In this document: in pieces, positions 1-8,058 of the stretch
How positions within the stretch are numbered: position 1 is the stretch's first letter
How the letters are laid out: the number at the start of each line of letters is the position of its first letter
NCBI GenBank assembly: GCA_013360745.1
Contig: JABWBA010000030.1
Coordinates: 1 to 37,362, forward strand
Source: Chthonomonadales bacterium
GTDB lineage: Bacteria; Armatimonadota; Chthonomonadetes; Chthonomonadales; CAJBBX01
Direction: 5' to 3'
Length of the DNA stretch: 37,362 nucleotides
Translations under genes and position numbers: made by a program
Notes under the pieces: generated by a model
Database searches by the model: none
Told to the model about the DNA's origin: nothing
What the model saw: the letters and a program-made list of their open reading frames with translations, nothing else

Positions 1-328
1 CGCGCACATCCGAGGCGGCAATATCGGAGGATACGCCGACATTGAACTCGATCGTAACGGTCGCAATGCCTTCTTGCGAAGTGGAGGAGATCGTTTTTAC
101 GCCGTTGACGCTCGCGACCGCATCCTCAATCCTCTTGGCTACTTCACTTTCGATCTCTTGAGGACCTGCGCCGGGGTAGACGGTAAGCACCGCGATCATC
201 GGGAAATCCACCTTGGGGTTCAGCTCCAGGCTCATCTTGCCCCGGGAGTTCCAGCCAAGTACGATCAGGGCGGATACCATCATCAGTACGAAAACCGGGC
301 GACGAATAGCCAGGTTAGTCAACCACAT
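1..328 (-). CDS. RND-family efflux permease, N-terminal fragment (runs off the window)
   Basis: Translation of the minus strand from an ATG at 328 gives about 109 residues beginning MWLTNLAIRRPVFVLMM, followed by a hydrophobic first membrane helix and then a periplasmic segment containing DFPMIAVLTVYPGAGPQEIE and a stretch about a conserved 'V..V.GVK.I.S.S..G.A..T.EF' pattern. This is the start of AcrB/HAE1-type proton-driven exporters, which pump substrates from the inner membrane or periplasm to a TolC-type outer channel. A Shine-Dalgarno AAGGAG lies 7 bases before the ATG. It is the last visible gene of the tetR-tolC-adaptor-pump operon, 78 bases after the adaptor gene. The rest lies outside the window, so substrate class cannot be judged. 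Confidence 0.93.
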   Translation of the reverse strand, partial: MWLTNLAIRRPVFVLMMVSALIVLGWNSRGKMSLELNPKVDFPMIAVLTVYPGAGPQEIESEVAKRIEDAVASVNGVKTISSTSQEGIATVTIEFNVGVSSDIAASDVR

Positions 329-406
329 CGAGGTCTCCTTGCGCGATCGAGGGATTGCATCCGTTCAGCATCGAGCGCCGCCGTACGGACGGTTGGGACG
401 TTTGGA

Positions 407-1957
407 TCACCGAGATATCGTGACCCGGTCGCCGGTTTGGAGTCCACTCTGTCCAGCGACGATAACCGACTCTCCGGGCTTTATTCCCTCGAGAATCTCG
501 ACAGACTCCGCATCCATATAGCCGACGCGTATCTTCCGCTCCTGCGCGACCCCATCGCTGCTCACGACGAAGACGACCGCCTGATTGGACTGATTGGAGA
601 AGATCACCGCGTCCTTAGGCACAAGTGTCGTGTTGGTATGGGTCCCCACGACGATTCGGGCGCGCGCGTACATCTCCGGACGCAGATCCTTGTTATCGTT
701 GAACACGATGCGGACCGTGAAGCTTCTCGCAGCGGACGAAGCCACAGGATAGATCTGCGAGACACGACCCTTGAAGACTCGATCGGGAAACGCTTCAACG
801 GTCACGTCGACGGTTTGTCCGGTCTTGACCGCCGGATACTCTGACTCCGGAAGATTGGCCTCAAGATCGACGGTCCCCGGAGTAACGATCCGGAGAATCT
901 GTCCGCCGGACCCGAGCTGTTGACCCGGCTCAGCAAGCCGTGCCGCGACAACGCCGCTGACAGGAGCCCGGATCTGGGCGTCATTGAGAGCGTTGCGCGC
1001 GAGGTCGAGCGTGGCCTTCGCCTGTCGGCTCCCTTCAAATGCGACTACCACCCCATCGCGCGCCGATTTCAGGGCGAGCTGGGCATTGGCAACATCGGTA
1101 CGCCGTACATCGACCTGACTTCGGTCGGCCTCGGCCTTGCGGAGTCCCTGACGGGCCTGCTCGACGGCGAGTTCGGCTCGTTTGACATCCTCAGAGCGAG
1201 CGCCTTCCAGCATCAGCGATAGGGCTTCCTGGGCGGCCCTGTACGATGCGTCCGCGGCTTCGTAAGCCGCCTCAGCTTGATCAAGCTGGCTTGACGAAAC
1301 AGCCTGTTCTTTATAGAGATCCTTAATGCGCCCGAGGTCCGTCTTAAGCTTATCTCGACTGGCTCTGGCGGCACGCACTTGCTGTTCGGCCTGCTGCCGC
1401 TCCTGAGGGCGGGCTCCGGCCTTTATCGCTTGAAGCGCCTGGTCTGCCGAGGCCACCGATGCTCTGGCAGCCTCTAACGCGGCGAGTGTGCTGGTATCAA
1501 GGACTTCTACGTTGACCCGGGCTTGTTTGAGCAGGTTTTCAGCCTGACTCTCCTGAGCCTCTGCCTGAGCCAGACGCGTCTGGGCAGTCCGAAGACCCGC
1601 CAGCGCCGCGTTCACCTGTGTCTGGTAATCAGTAAGCTCCATGATCGCGACGATCTGTCCTTGCTGAACCCGATCCCCTTCGCGAACATGCACCGCAACG
1701 ACTTTACCGGCCGATCGGGGACCGATCATCACGTCATTCAGTGCCGTGATACTGCCCGAAATATCCACAGTGCGCGAGAGCGCTCCAATACGTGCCTTAC
1801 GAACCGATACGGCGATCAGAGCCTTCTTTCCGCTGTCGTTGGAGGGCGCCGCTTGGGGGCGAGCACAGCCATAGGTAATCGTCAGTATCGTACTTGCGCT
1901 GATCGCGAGCGTGCAGCCGCGTAGAACCAACCTGAGGTTGGGTATGGTCATCGTCAC
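407..1957 (-). CDS. Periplasmic adaptor (membrane fusion protein) of an RND efflux pump
   Basis: This 516-residue protein bridges an RND pump and an outer-membrane channel. An N-terminal hydrophobic segment ends in a Cys (YGCARP, residues about 29-34), so it may be a lipoprotein, although the lipobox is poor. A split biotinyl-lipoyl domain follows (IGPRSAGKVVAVHVREGDRV and, after the coiled coil, IRAPVSGVVAARLAEPGQQL). Between them lies a very long Ala/Gln/Glu-rich coiled-coil hairpin (roughly residues 105-330), longer than in AcrA-type adaptors and containing two similar blocks (GARPQER..AEQQVRAAR and GARSEDV..AELAVEQAR). Beta-barrel and membrane-proximal domains end the protein. The start may be GTG 1957, whose GTGA overlaps the tolC stop, or ATG 1951. 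It is translated after tolC and before the pump. Confidence 0.93.
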   Translation of the reverse strand: MTMTIPNLRLVLRGCTLAISASTILTITYGCARPQAAPSNDSGKKALIAVSVRKARIGALSRTVDISGSITALNDVMIGPRSAGKVVAVHVREGDRVQQGQIVAIMELTDYQTQVNAALAGLRTAQTRLAQAEAQESQAENLLKQARVNVEVLDTSTLAALEAARASVASADQALQAIKAGARPQERQQAEQQVRAARASRDKLKTDLGRIKDLYKEQAVSSSQLDQAEAAYEAADASYRAAQEALSLMLEGARSEDVKRAELAVEQARQGLRKAEADRSQVDVRRTDVANAQLALKSARDGVVVAFEGSRQAKATLDLARNALNDAQIRAPVSGVVAARLAEPGQQLGSGGQILRIVTPGTVDLEANLPESEYPAVKTGQTVDVTVEAFPDRVFKGRVSQIYPVASSAARSFTVRIVFNDNKDLRPEMYARARIVVGTHTNTTLVPKDAVIFSNQSNQAVVFVVSSDGVAQERKIRVGYMDAESVEILEGIKPGESVIVAGQSGLQTGDRVTISR

Positions 1958-3369
1958 TTGAGCGCTCCAGTTGGCGGCGCGGATACGCCGGGATTGGGTG
2001 TCGTCGAATAGGCATCGCGGCCTACCGATCTCCGCAGGCGGACTTCTGCCAGGCGAATATCGTATTGTGCGTTGAGCTGATTGATCTGTGCCTGCGTCAA
2101 CGCGGTCTGTGCGTCGCTGATTTCCAGGAGCGGTGAACCTCCCGGCGTAGCCGTGATACCCGATGTGAAGCGGACCTTGGCGAGTCGATACGCCTCCTCT
2201 GCCTGTACAAGAGCGGCGTCTGCAACTGCTCGACGTTCAAGCGCGTCAGATAGAGATAAATAGGACTGACGCACTTCGAGAGCGATGCCATCCAGCGCAC
2301 GTACTCGGTCCTGCCGCGCGGCAGCGATATCAGCCAGAGCCTGAGAGCGTCGAGCAGCGCTGACCCCTCCATCAAAGATAGGAATCCTGGCACGGGCGAC
2401 AAGCGACCACGAGGACTCTCGTCCGAATGCTCCAGTGTCCGGTGTGTACTGCAGATTCCACGCGAGACCGAGTGTCGGCATCTGGTCGCGACTCGCCAGA
2501 ACATGGCCTTTCTCTGCCGCGCTGATCCCTGCCGTTGCCTGTAACGATTCGGGACGATTTCGGTACGCTTCCTCGATCAATGCCGACAGTTCAGGAACCT
2601 TTGACTCCTGAGGCTCCACAACGGGCTCCAGCTCAAGCGGTGTGTTCTGATCAAAGCCCAGGACACTATTCGCCGCTGCAATGGCGAGAGCAACCCGGTT
2701 CCCAGCCGAAAGGACCGCCTGGCGAGCATTTGCCAGATCCGTCTCTGACCGGAGGACATCGAATCGCGTACCCGTTCCGGCCTTATGCTGAGCCGTGGCG
2801 ATCCGGTGCCGCTCTTCTGCATTGTCAGCTGCGGCGGTAGCCACCTTCAGAAACGCCGTCGACCGCAGTACATCCAGATAGGCGATCGTTACATCCTGAA
2901 TCAGCTGATTGCGGACCTTGTTGTAATCTAGCCGTGCGATCAGATATTGGAACTCACTCAGGGACACAGCCGCCTTGAGCATTCCTGCGATATCGAGCGG
3001 CAGACTCGCTGTTAGGTTCGCGCTCTTTTGGTCCTGTTTCACGATCGTAACCGAGGATGCGGGATCGGGCCCAAGCTTGGTGGTCACTCCCTGGTCGAGA
3101 TGCGTGAGCGTTGCCTCGCCAGCGACGGTTGGCAGAAAGGCCGATCGACGCTCGGACACCGCTCCCTGGGCATGACGAACGCGTTCGGCTGCGGCCTTCA
3201 GGAGAGGGCTGTTTCTCAGTGCCTCTTCCTGAGCCGATACGATCGACAGCTTGCGTTTCGGAGGTGAAGAGCCAGGGATGGTTGTCGCGGTATGGGTCTG
3301 AGCGGCGGCGCAGGCGGCGGTGCACAAAGCTGCCGCAATCAATGCGGCCTGTCTACGTCCTGAGTACAT
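1954..3369 (-). CDS. TolC-family outer-membrane efflux protein
   Basis: The 471-residue product has a signal peptide (hydrophobic run up to about AACAAAQ, residue 24) and the two-repeat OEP architecture of TolC: long amphipathic helices with AQEEALRNSPLLKAAAERV near the start, a middle repeat beginning SALIEEAYRNRPE, and the typical 'Y.LA..RF..G..T...LL...QTAL..A..N' pattern near residues 395-430. It would form the trimeric outer-membrane channel of the pump encoded downstream. An SD-like GAGGG lies 9 bases before ATG 3369, inside the end of tetR, and the stop overlaps the adaptor start by 4 bases, so the genes are probably co-translated. The last 25 residues are Pro/Thr-rich. Confidence 0.93.
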   Translation of the reverse strand: MYSGRRQAALIAAALCTAACAAAQTHTATTIPGSSPPKRKLSIVSAQEEALRNSPLLKAAAERVRHAQGAVSERRSAFLPTVAGEATLTHLDQGVTTKLGPDPASSVTIVKQDQKSANLTASLPLDIAGMLKAAVSLSEFQYLIARLDYNKVRNQLIQDVTIAYLDVLRSTAFLKVATAAADNAEERHRIATAQHKAGTGTRFDVLRSETDLANARQAVLSAGNRVALAIAAANSVLGFDQNTPLELEPVVEPQESKVPELSALIEEAYRNRPESLQATAGISAAEKGHVLASRDQMPTLGLAWNLQYTPDTGAFGRESSWSLVARARIPIFDGGVSAARRSQALADIAAARQDRVRALDGIALEVRQSYLSLSDALERRAVADAALVQAEEAYRLAKVRFTSGITATPGGSPLLEISDAQTALTQAQINQLNAQYDIRLAEVRLRRSVGRDAYSTTPNPGVSAPPTGALK

Positions 3370-3381
3370 AGTCAGTAACCC

Positions 3382-4017
3382 TCATGCTGATTCGGAAGGT
3401 GCGGCGACCGGTGTGATCCCGTGCACGATCAACATCGATGCGTTCGCCGCCATATGGTCGGATAGGCGCTCCCATTCCGGGGCCTCTTTACGTCCATGGA
3501 CTACAAAGAAGGTAACGACCATGCCCATAAGCGCGCCTGTGATGACATGGGGATCAAGGTCGCTGCGAATACGGCCTCTCGCTTGATTCTGCGATATATA
3601 GGCGGCGATGACCGTTCGGGCGTCATCGTCAAAACGCTGGCTGAGTTCGGCCAGAGCGCCGTCGCGCAGCATTTCGGCAGCGTGCATCCTGAATGCCGAG
3701 CCGTGCTCGTAGATCACTCGAAGATGCTCTCGCAGTAGATTGTGGATCACATCCTCGACCGGGCGTTGGCCGGCCGAACGGACGATCGTACTGAGGCGGC
3801 CGTGCCATTGGTGGCGGCGCCAACACTCCGCAACCAGCTCCGATTTACTCGTAAAGTAATGGTACAGGAGGCCTTCTGCGACGCCCAGTTCGTTAGCGAT
3901 TTCGCGGATCGTGGTTCCTTCATATCCGCGTTCACAGAATAGGCGTACCGCTGCCTGCAAGATCTCCTCGCGGCGCCGATTGGCAGCTTGTTTTCTGGAG
4001 CCTTCTTCGGTTGGCAC
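3382..4017 (-). CDS. TetR-family transcriptional regulator of the efflux operon
   Basis: A 211-residue one-component repressor. The N-terminal helix-turn-helix is clear (REEILQAAVRLFCERGYEGT, then IREIANELGVAEGLLYHYF at about residues 38-57). The C-terminal ligand-binding and dimer half is all-helical and divergent as usual. The start is GTG 4017 with GAGGAG 11 bases upstream. It is the first gene of the operon, 12 bases ahead of tolC. A long palindrome just upstream (4038-4061) is the expected operator, so the protein probably represses its own operon and releases on binding a pump substrate or another envelope signal. The ligand cannot be told from sequence. Confidence 0.95.
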   Translation of the reverse strand: MPTEEGSRKQAANRRREEILQAAVRLFCERGYEGTTIREIANELGVAEGLLYHYFTSKSELVAECWRRHQWHGRLSTIVRSAGQRPVEDVIHNLLREHLRVIYEHGSAFRMHAAEMLRDGALAELSQRFDDDARTVIAAYISQNQARGRIRSDLDPHVITGALMGMVVTFFVVHGRKEAPEWERLSDHMAANASMLIVHGITPVAAPSESA

Positions 4018-4037
4018 CGAGGACGGTTCTCCTCAAG

Positions 4038-4061
4038 TATTGATTGAACGTTCACTCAATA
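4038..4061. promoter_or_regulatory. Palindromic operator upstream of tetR
   Basis: A 24-base inverted repeat centred on GAACGTTC, with ATTGA/TCAAT outer arms. Only one pair (4044 with 4055) breaks the symmetry. Size, position 20 bases before the tetR start, and the TGAACGTTCA core match operators typical of TetR repressors. No other gene start lies within 100 bases on this side, so it should control the tetR-tolC-adaptor-pump operon. Binding by this TetR is inferred. Confidence 0.85.
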
Positions 4062-4199
4062 ATACTCGATCCGGTGCGGAATGAGTTTCGTATACGCGAA
4101 AATACACAACGTCACTCCGTCATGGCCATGAGAGGAATACGCGAACGCGGTGCACTAGGAGAACACATAACGCGTATAGAACCATAACATGAAGGCATC

Positions 4200-5210
4200 A
4201 TGAGACTCGACCGTGATCGAACCATCGATAGTTCTACTGCAACTGCTGATGCGGAGTTTCGCGCCTGTGCTGGGAGGACGATCGTAGAGAAGCTCGATCG
4301 GTTAGTCGCGGCGGTGGACCGGGTTCGGTCGGTGGAGGATCCGGAGGCAATCCGCGACCTTCGCGTTGCGTCGCGACGGCTCCGATCGACGTTGCAGCTA
4401 TTCAGGCCGCTGTACGGATGCTCGGAGTATGGCCGCCTGGTCAAGGCGATCGGTGAGGTCACACGCTCCCTCGGTCGAGCGCGTGATCTCGACGTCCACA
4501 TCACCGAGCTTACAAGAGAAGCTGCAGCGATGCCGGCCGCACAGCGGGGGATCTTGCTTGGTCTGGTGCATAGGCTAACAACCGAGCGCCAAACTGCCCA
4601 AATGAGAGTCGAGGCCGCACTGGAACGGATCACCCGCTTCGATCCCATGGCCAGGTTCTCGCGTATTTGCACGATCCAGGCAGCGAGACCAACTGCGATA
4701 TCAAAGGCGGACCATGTCAAGCACATGGCTATTCCACCGCATCGGGTTTCAGTTGATCCTGTGGGCTATCCTATCGCAGGGCTGATCGCAGAACGGGTGC
4801 GGGATCTCATCCGCTGGGAGCCGTTCCTCAAGGATCCTTCGCGGGTATCGGAACACCATTCGATGCGTATAGCGGTGAAACGCCTTCGGTACAGTCTCGA
4901 AGTGTATGGGGCGGCCGCTGGCGATCGGGCCGCCGAAGCACAGGGGCAACTTAAGAAGCTTCAGGATATTCTCGGTGCGATCCACGATCTCGATGTTATC
5001 GTACCGATCTTGAGTCGCGCACTACGCGTGGCTCTTCGACCGGGGCAACGGGCAGGCCGATGGCAGAAGGTTGATTACTCCTCGATCGCCGGGGTTGCGG
5101 GCCTGTGCGAGCGCAAGCTCAATCACCGAACATGTCTATTGGCCGATCTGGAAAACGAATGGCGATCCATGCGGCGCCAGGGCTTCGTGGATACCCTCCG
5201 CGCTGCTTAG
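4200..5210 (+). CDS. CHAD domain protein
   Basis: The 336-residue protein has the paired helical repeats of CHAD (conserved histidine alpha-helical domain), known to bind polyphosphate in other bacteria. Repeat one carries IRDLRVASRRLRSTLQLF (residues about 50-67) and RARDLDVHI. Repeat two carries HHSMRIAVKRLRYSLEVY (about 220-237) and LQDILGAIHDLDVI. The usual His before 'DLRV' in the first repeat is Arg here, while the second repeat keeps it. There is no CYTH domain or signal peptide, so it is probably cytoplasmic. AAGG precedes ATG 4200. The 139 bases upstream of the operator hold its probable promoter, but no clear -35/-10 pair was seen. Its position between an efflux operon and redox genes does not reveal a specific role. 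Confidence 0.9.
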   Translation: MRLDRDRTIDSSTATADAEFRACAGRTIVEKLDRLVAAVDRVRSVEDPEAIRDLRVASRRLRSTLQLFRPLYGCSEYGRLVKAIGEVTRSLGRARDLDVHITELTREAAAMPAAQRGILLGLVHRLTTERQTAQMRVEAALERITRFDPMARFSRICTIQAARPTAISKADHVKHMAIPPHRVSVDPVGYPIAGLIAERVRDLIRWEPFLKDPSRVSEHHSMRIAVKRLRYSLEVYGAAAGDRAAEAQGQLKKLQDILGAIHDLDVIVPILSRALRVALRPGQRAGRWQKVDYSSIAGVAGLCERKLNHRTCLLADLENEWRSMRRQGFVDTLRAA

Positions 5211-5260
5211 CCAACCACCGACCAACACGCGCTACGGTAGCCGAACCATAGAAGGAAAGG

Positions 5261-5677
5261 ATGTCAATGATGAAATACTGTCCGCACTGTCGCACGGAAT
5301 ACGAAGATCATGTACGATCATGCTCTGACTGCGGCGTCGAGCTGGTAGGATCGCTGCTGCCCGAGCGCCTTGGACAGGAGCCTGTCATTGTGCTGCATGC
5401 CTCCACGGCTCATGAAGCTCAGATCAGCGTTGCCACGCTGCAGGCAGAGGGCGTGCCCGCTTATACGGCGGATCCCGATATCTATATACCGCAGCTCGGC
5501 AATCCCGTTGCCACGATCACGCCTGAGTTCCTTGTATGGGTGCCTGCAGATGCCCGAGAGGCAGCGTTGCGGATCTTAGGGGAACCCCTGATCACCGAGA
5601 GCGAGCTGCTCGAGGTCGAACAAGCGCACGACCCAGATCCGGACGTTGATGAAGAAACAACGCCCCTGCCAGCGTGA
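5261..5677 (+). CDS. Zinc-ribbon plus DUF2007-like (putative signal-transducing) protein
   Basis: A small acidic protein (138 residues, or 136 if ATG 5267 is used). Residues 6-27 form a four-cysteine zinc ribbon (CPHC...CSDCG). Residues about 40-110 resemble the DUF2007 fold: 'VIVLHASTAHEAQISVATLQ' looks like the domain's first helix-strand unit that compares with GlnB-like proteins, followed by 'FLVWVPADAREAALRIL'. The tail is Asp/Glu-rich. No catalytic motif is visible and there is no membrane segment. AAGGAAAGG directly before the start fits the second ATG (5267) better. It lies 50 bases after the CHAD gene and 73 bases before dsbD, so the three may be co-transcribed. Confidence 0.75.
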   Translation: MSMMKYCPHCRTEYEDHVRSCSDCGVELVGSLLPERLGQEPVIVLHASTAHEAQISVATLQAEGVPAYTADPDIYIPQLGNPVATITPEFLVWVPADAREAALRILGEPLITESELLEVEQAHDPDPDVDEETTPLPA

Positions 5678-5750
5678 ATCGAATGGATGGTGTGAAGCGA
5701 CCCATGGCCGGCCAACTCGGCAATCGCTGCTGGATCATCAGGAGTTGTGC

Positions 5751-7667
5751 ATGAAGGCGTACCGCGCTCTAATCTTCGCAGCCGTTGCCGTCCTGGGCAT
5801 TGGCCATTCGCCTGTCCTCGGTCAGGCTGACGAACACTATGTCCGTATGCGTCTCGAAGCGCCGGCTACTGTACAACCGGGCTCGAAGTTCGACCTGACC
5901 GTACAGCTGACCATCGCCGATGGATTTCACATACAATCGGATAAGCCAGCACCCAACTACATCCCGACGACGATCGCGGTAACCGGACCGAAGGGTATCG
6001 TTGCCGGGTCGCCCGTCTTTCCGCGGTCGGAGTTGGCGGAGGCGGCGGGGGAGATGATTCCGGTATTCGGAGGGGTGATCTCGATTCGAGTGCCGATAAC
6101 GATCGGTGCGGCGGTTACCGGCCGGCTGAGCCTGCGCGTAACCTGTCGGTACCAGGCGTGCGATACTGGGAGTTGCTTCCCACCCGACGAAACCAGCGCG
6201 GAAACTCGCCTGACCGTCGGAGCAAGCCGGGCGAACGCGAAACCGAGTCCAGGTGCGCCGCCGGATCAGGCTCCGACGGGTTCCGTCACGAAACCGCAGC
6301 AAACCGTTCAGGGGCCGGACACATCCGAAACGTCGACGTCCTCGGAGCCGCCGCAGGAGCCGGTTAATCCGGTGCCTGATGGAGCCCCAGAGGAGGACCA
6401 TGCGACCAGCGGGATCCTCGACGGCGTTACGATGACGAAAATCACGGAGTTCGTCGGGCCGGAGGAGTTCACCCGGTTCCTTGACACCGGATCCACAGAC
6501 GCTGGGAGCGATACCGGCGCCTTAAACAGGCTGTTGACTTCGGGCAATCTACTGCTGGCGCTCCCCTTGATCTTCCTTCTCGGCCTTGCGCTGAACCTGA
6601 CGCCGTGCGTTTATCCGATCATCCCGATTACCATCTCCTACTTCGGCGGGCAGGCGGGTAAATCGGGACCGCGCCCGTTGGCTCTGGCCATATGCTATGT
6701 ACTCGGGATGGCAGTAACCTATTCTACGCTCGGCGTCATCGCCGGTCTGACGGGCAATCTCTTCGGGTCGCAGCTTCAGAACCCATGGGTGCTGCTCAGC
6801 TTCTCCGTTGTTATGTTCGCACTCGCCCTATCTCAGTTCGATCGCCCCGACGGGCGTCCTATATGGGAGTTCCAACTTCCAGCGTCCATGCGGAATAGAG
6901 CGCAGTCGCGGACAGGCCTCCTGGGAGCGCTCCTGATGGGAATCATGGTCGGTGTTGTAGCCGCGCCGTGTATCGGCCCTGCCGTGATCGCACTCCTCCA
7001 ATGGGTTGGATCCCAGCAGGATCCTGTCATGGGCTTCACCGTATTCTTCAGTCTCTCGCTCGGCCTCGGCTTTCCGTATCTCTTCTTGGCTACAGCCTCC
7101 AGCCGCGTAAAGACGCTGCCAAGGGCCGGCGAATGGATGGTAGGTGTCAAGCATATCTTCGGTGTTATCTTGATCTGGATGGGTGTGTACTATCTACAGA
7201 CCATCATGGCCCTGGTGCATCCACTCGTGCCAAAGGCCGCGCTCGGTGGGACGACCGTACTGATTGGCCTATATCTACTCTTTCTTGATCGATCGGGCCA
7301 GTCCAGCAAGCTGTTCACCCTGTCTCGCCGCGGTCTCGGGCTGGTTGCGATCCTCCTCGCGGTCTGGATGTTGAAGCCGGCTCCACCGGAACAGATCCAG
7401 TGGCGTGCCTATTCGGACGCAGCGCTGAAAAAGGCGATCGCAGATGGTCGGCCGGTGCTGGTGGATTTCACCGCAGCATGGTGCGCCGCCTGCAAGGAAC
7501 TGGAACACAAGACGTTCTCGGATCCACGCGTGGGTAGAGCCGCCCAGCGCTTTAGCGCGTTTCGAGGCGATATGACCGATTTCGGTGGCTCCGAACAACA
7601 GAAGTGGCAACAGCTCTATGGCATCAAGGGTCTGCCGACCGTCGTTCGCCTCGAGCCTCGCCATTAG
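5751..7667 (+). CDS. dsbD: Transmembrane thiol:disulfide interchange protein DsbD, C-terminus short
   Basis: DsbD carries electrons from cytoplasmic thioredoxin across the inner membrane to periplasmic oxidoreductases. ATG 5751 has AGGAG 7 bases upstream and opens a signal peptide; the frame extends further up but without such support. The 638 residues hold an N-terminal immunoglobulin-like domain with Cys137 and Cys142 (ACDTGSCFPP), a Ser/Thr/Pro- and acid-rich linker (about 160-250), an eight-helix domain with LTPCVYPIIP and AAPCIGPAV as the redox Cys pair, and a thioredoxin-like domain with WCAAC (Cys578, Cys581) and the cis-Pro GLPT (629). The protein then stops after 9 residues, although the fold normally continues for about 30. 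No other frame restores it. The end overlaps an antisense gene. Confidence 0.93.
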   Translation: MKAYRALIFAAVAVLGIGHSPVLGQADEHYVRMRLEAPATVQPGSKFDLTVQLTIADGFHIQSDKPAPNYIPTTIAVTGPKGIVAGSPVFPRSELAEAAGEMIPVFGGVISIRVPITIGAAVTGRLSLRVTCRYQACDTGSCFPPDETSAETRLTVGASRANAKPSPGAPPDQAPTGSVTKPQQTVQGPDTSETSTSSEPPQEPVNPVPDGAPEEDHATSGILDGVTMTKITEFVGPEEFTRFLDTGSTDAGSDTGALNRLLTSGNLLLALPLIFLLGLALNLTPCVYPIIPITISYFGGQAGKSGPRPLALAICYVLGMAVTYSTLGVIAGLTGNLFGSQLQNPWVLLSFSVVMFALALSQFDRPDGRPIWEFQLPASMRNRAQSRTGLLGALLMGIMVGVVAAPCIGPAVIALLQWVGSQQDPVMGFTVFFSLSLGLGFPYLFLATASSRVKTLPRAGEWMVGVKHIFGVILIWMGVYYLQTIMALVHPLVPKAALGGTTVLIGLYLLFLDRSGQSSKLFTLSRRGLGLVAILLAVWMLKPAPPEQIQWRAYSDAALKKAIADGRPVLVDFTAAWCAACKELEHKTFSDPRVGRAAQRFSAFRGDMTDFGGSEQQKWQQLYGIKGLPTVVRLEPRH

Positions 7668-7899
7668 CCGACCGACGCAAGGCCCGGAGCATAGCGCGTT
7701 TTCGAAACATGTACCAGAGCCCTGTCGCGATGGCGACCAGGGCTAACACGCCGATGGCGGTGAGACCGGGGGCAGCAGCTTCAGCAAGCTGACTGCCGCC
7801 TCCATCCTCTTCGTGGGCGATGCAGGCCTTGGCCAGAACGGAGAACGCGAGCGCCATGGCGGCGGTTGCCCGAGCGAGAGATCGATTTGTTCCATACAT
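7624..7899 (-). CDS. Small exported single-helix membrane protein, function unknown
   Basis: ATG 7899 with AAGGA 8 bases upstream gives a 91-residue protein: a signal peptide (ATAAMALAFSVLAKACIA, to about residue 28), a mature start AHEEDGGG rich in His/Glu/Asp, a second hydrophobic helix (LTAIGVLALVAIATGLWYMF, about 48-67), and an Arg-rich cytoplasmic-type tail. It is not recognised. The acidic His cluster at the new N-terminus could bind a metal ion but that is only a guess. The last 44 bases overlap the 3' end of dsbD on the other strand. A longer reading frame upstream to 8217 has no ribosome site and lies across the lipid kinase start, so it was not used. Confidence 0.62.
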   Translation of the reverse strand: MYGTNRSLARATAAMALAFSVLAKACIAHEEDGGGSQLAEAAAPGLTAIGVLALVAIATGLWYMFRKRAMLRALRRSANGEARGERRSADP

Positions 7900-8058
7900 C
7901 GTGGTAATCCTTACTTGCGATGGTCTCCAGTATACGATACTCCATGCGCCGCCGCCCCGTGATCGGCGGATCCGATCGGGCTCTGCCCTGAAGGCGAGAG
8001 TGAGTACGAACATGTTGCGGATTGGCGCCGCGATCGATCGTGATCTGCGGTTACCCGA

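Noticed and set aside
4112-4726. A 204-residue minus-strand frame across the CHAD gene start
   Set aside because: The opposite strand holds recognisable CHAD repeats; the frame has Ser/Arg-rich shadow composition.
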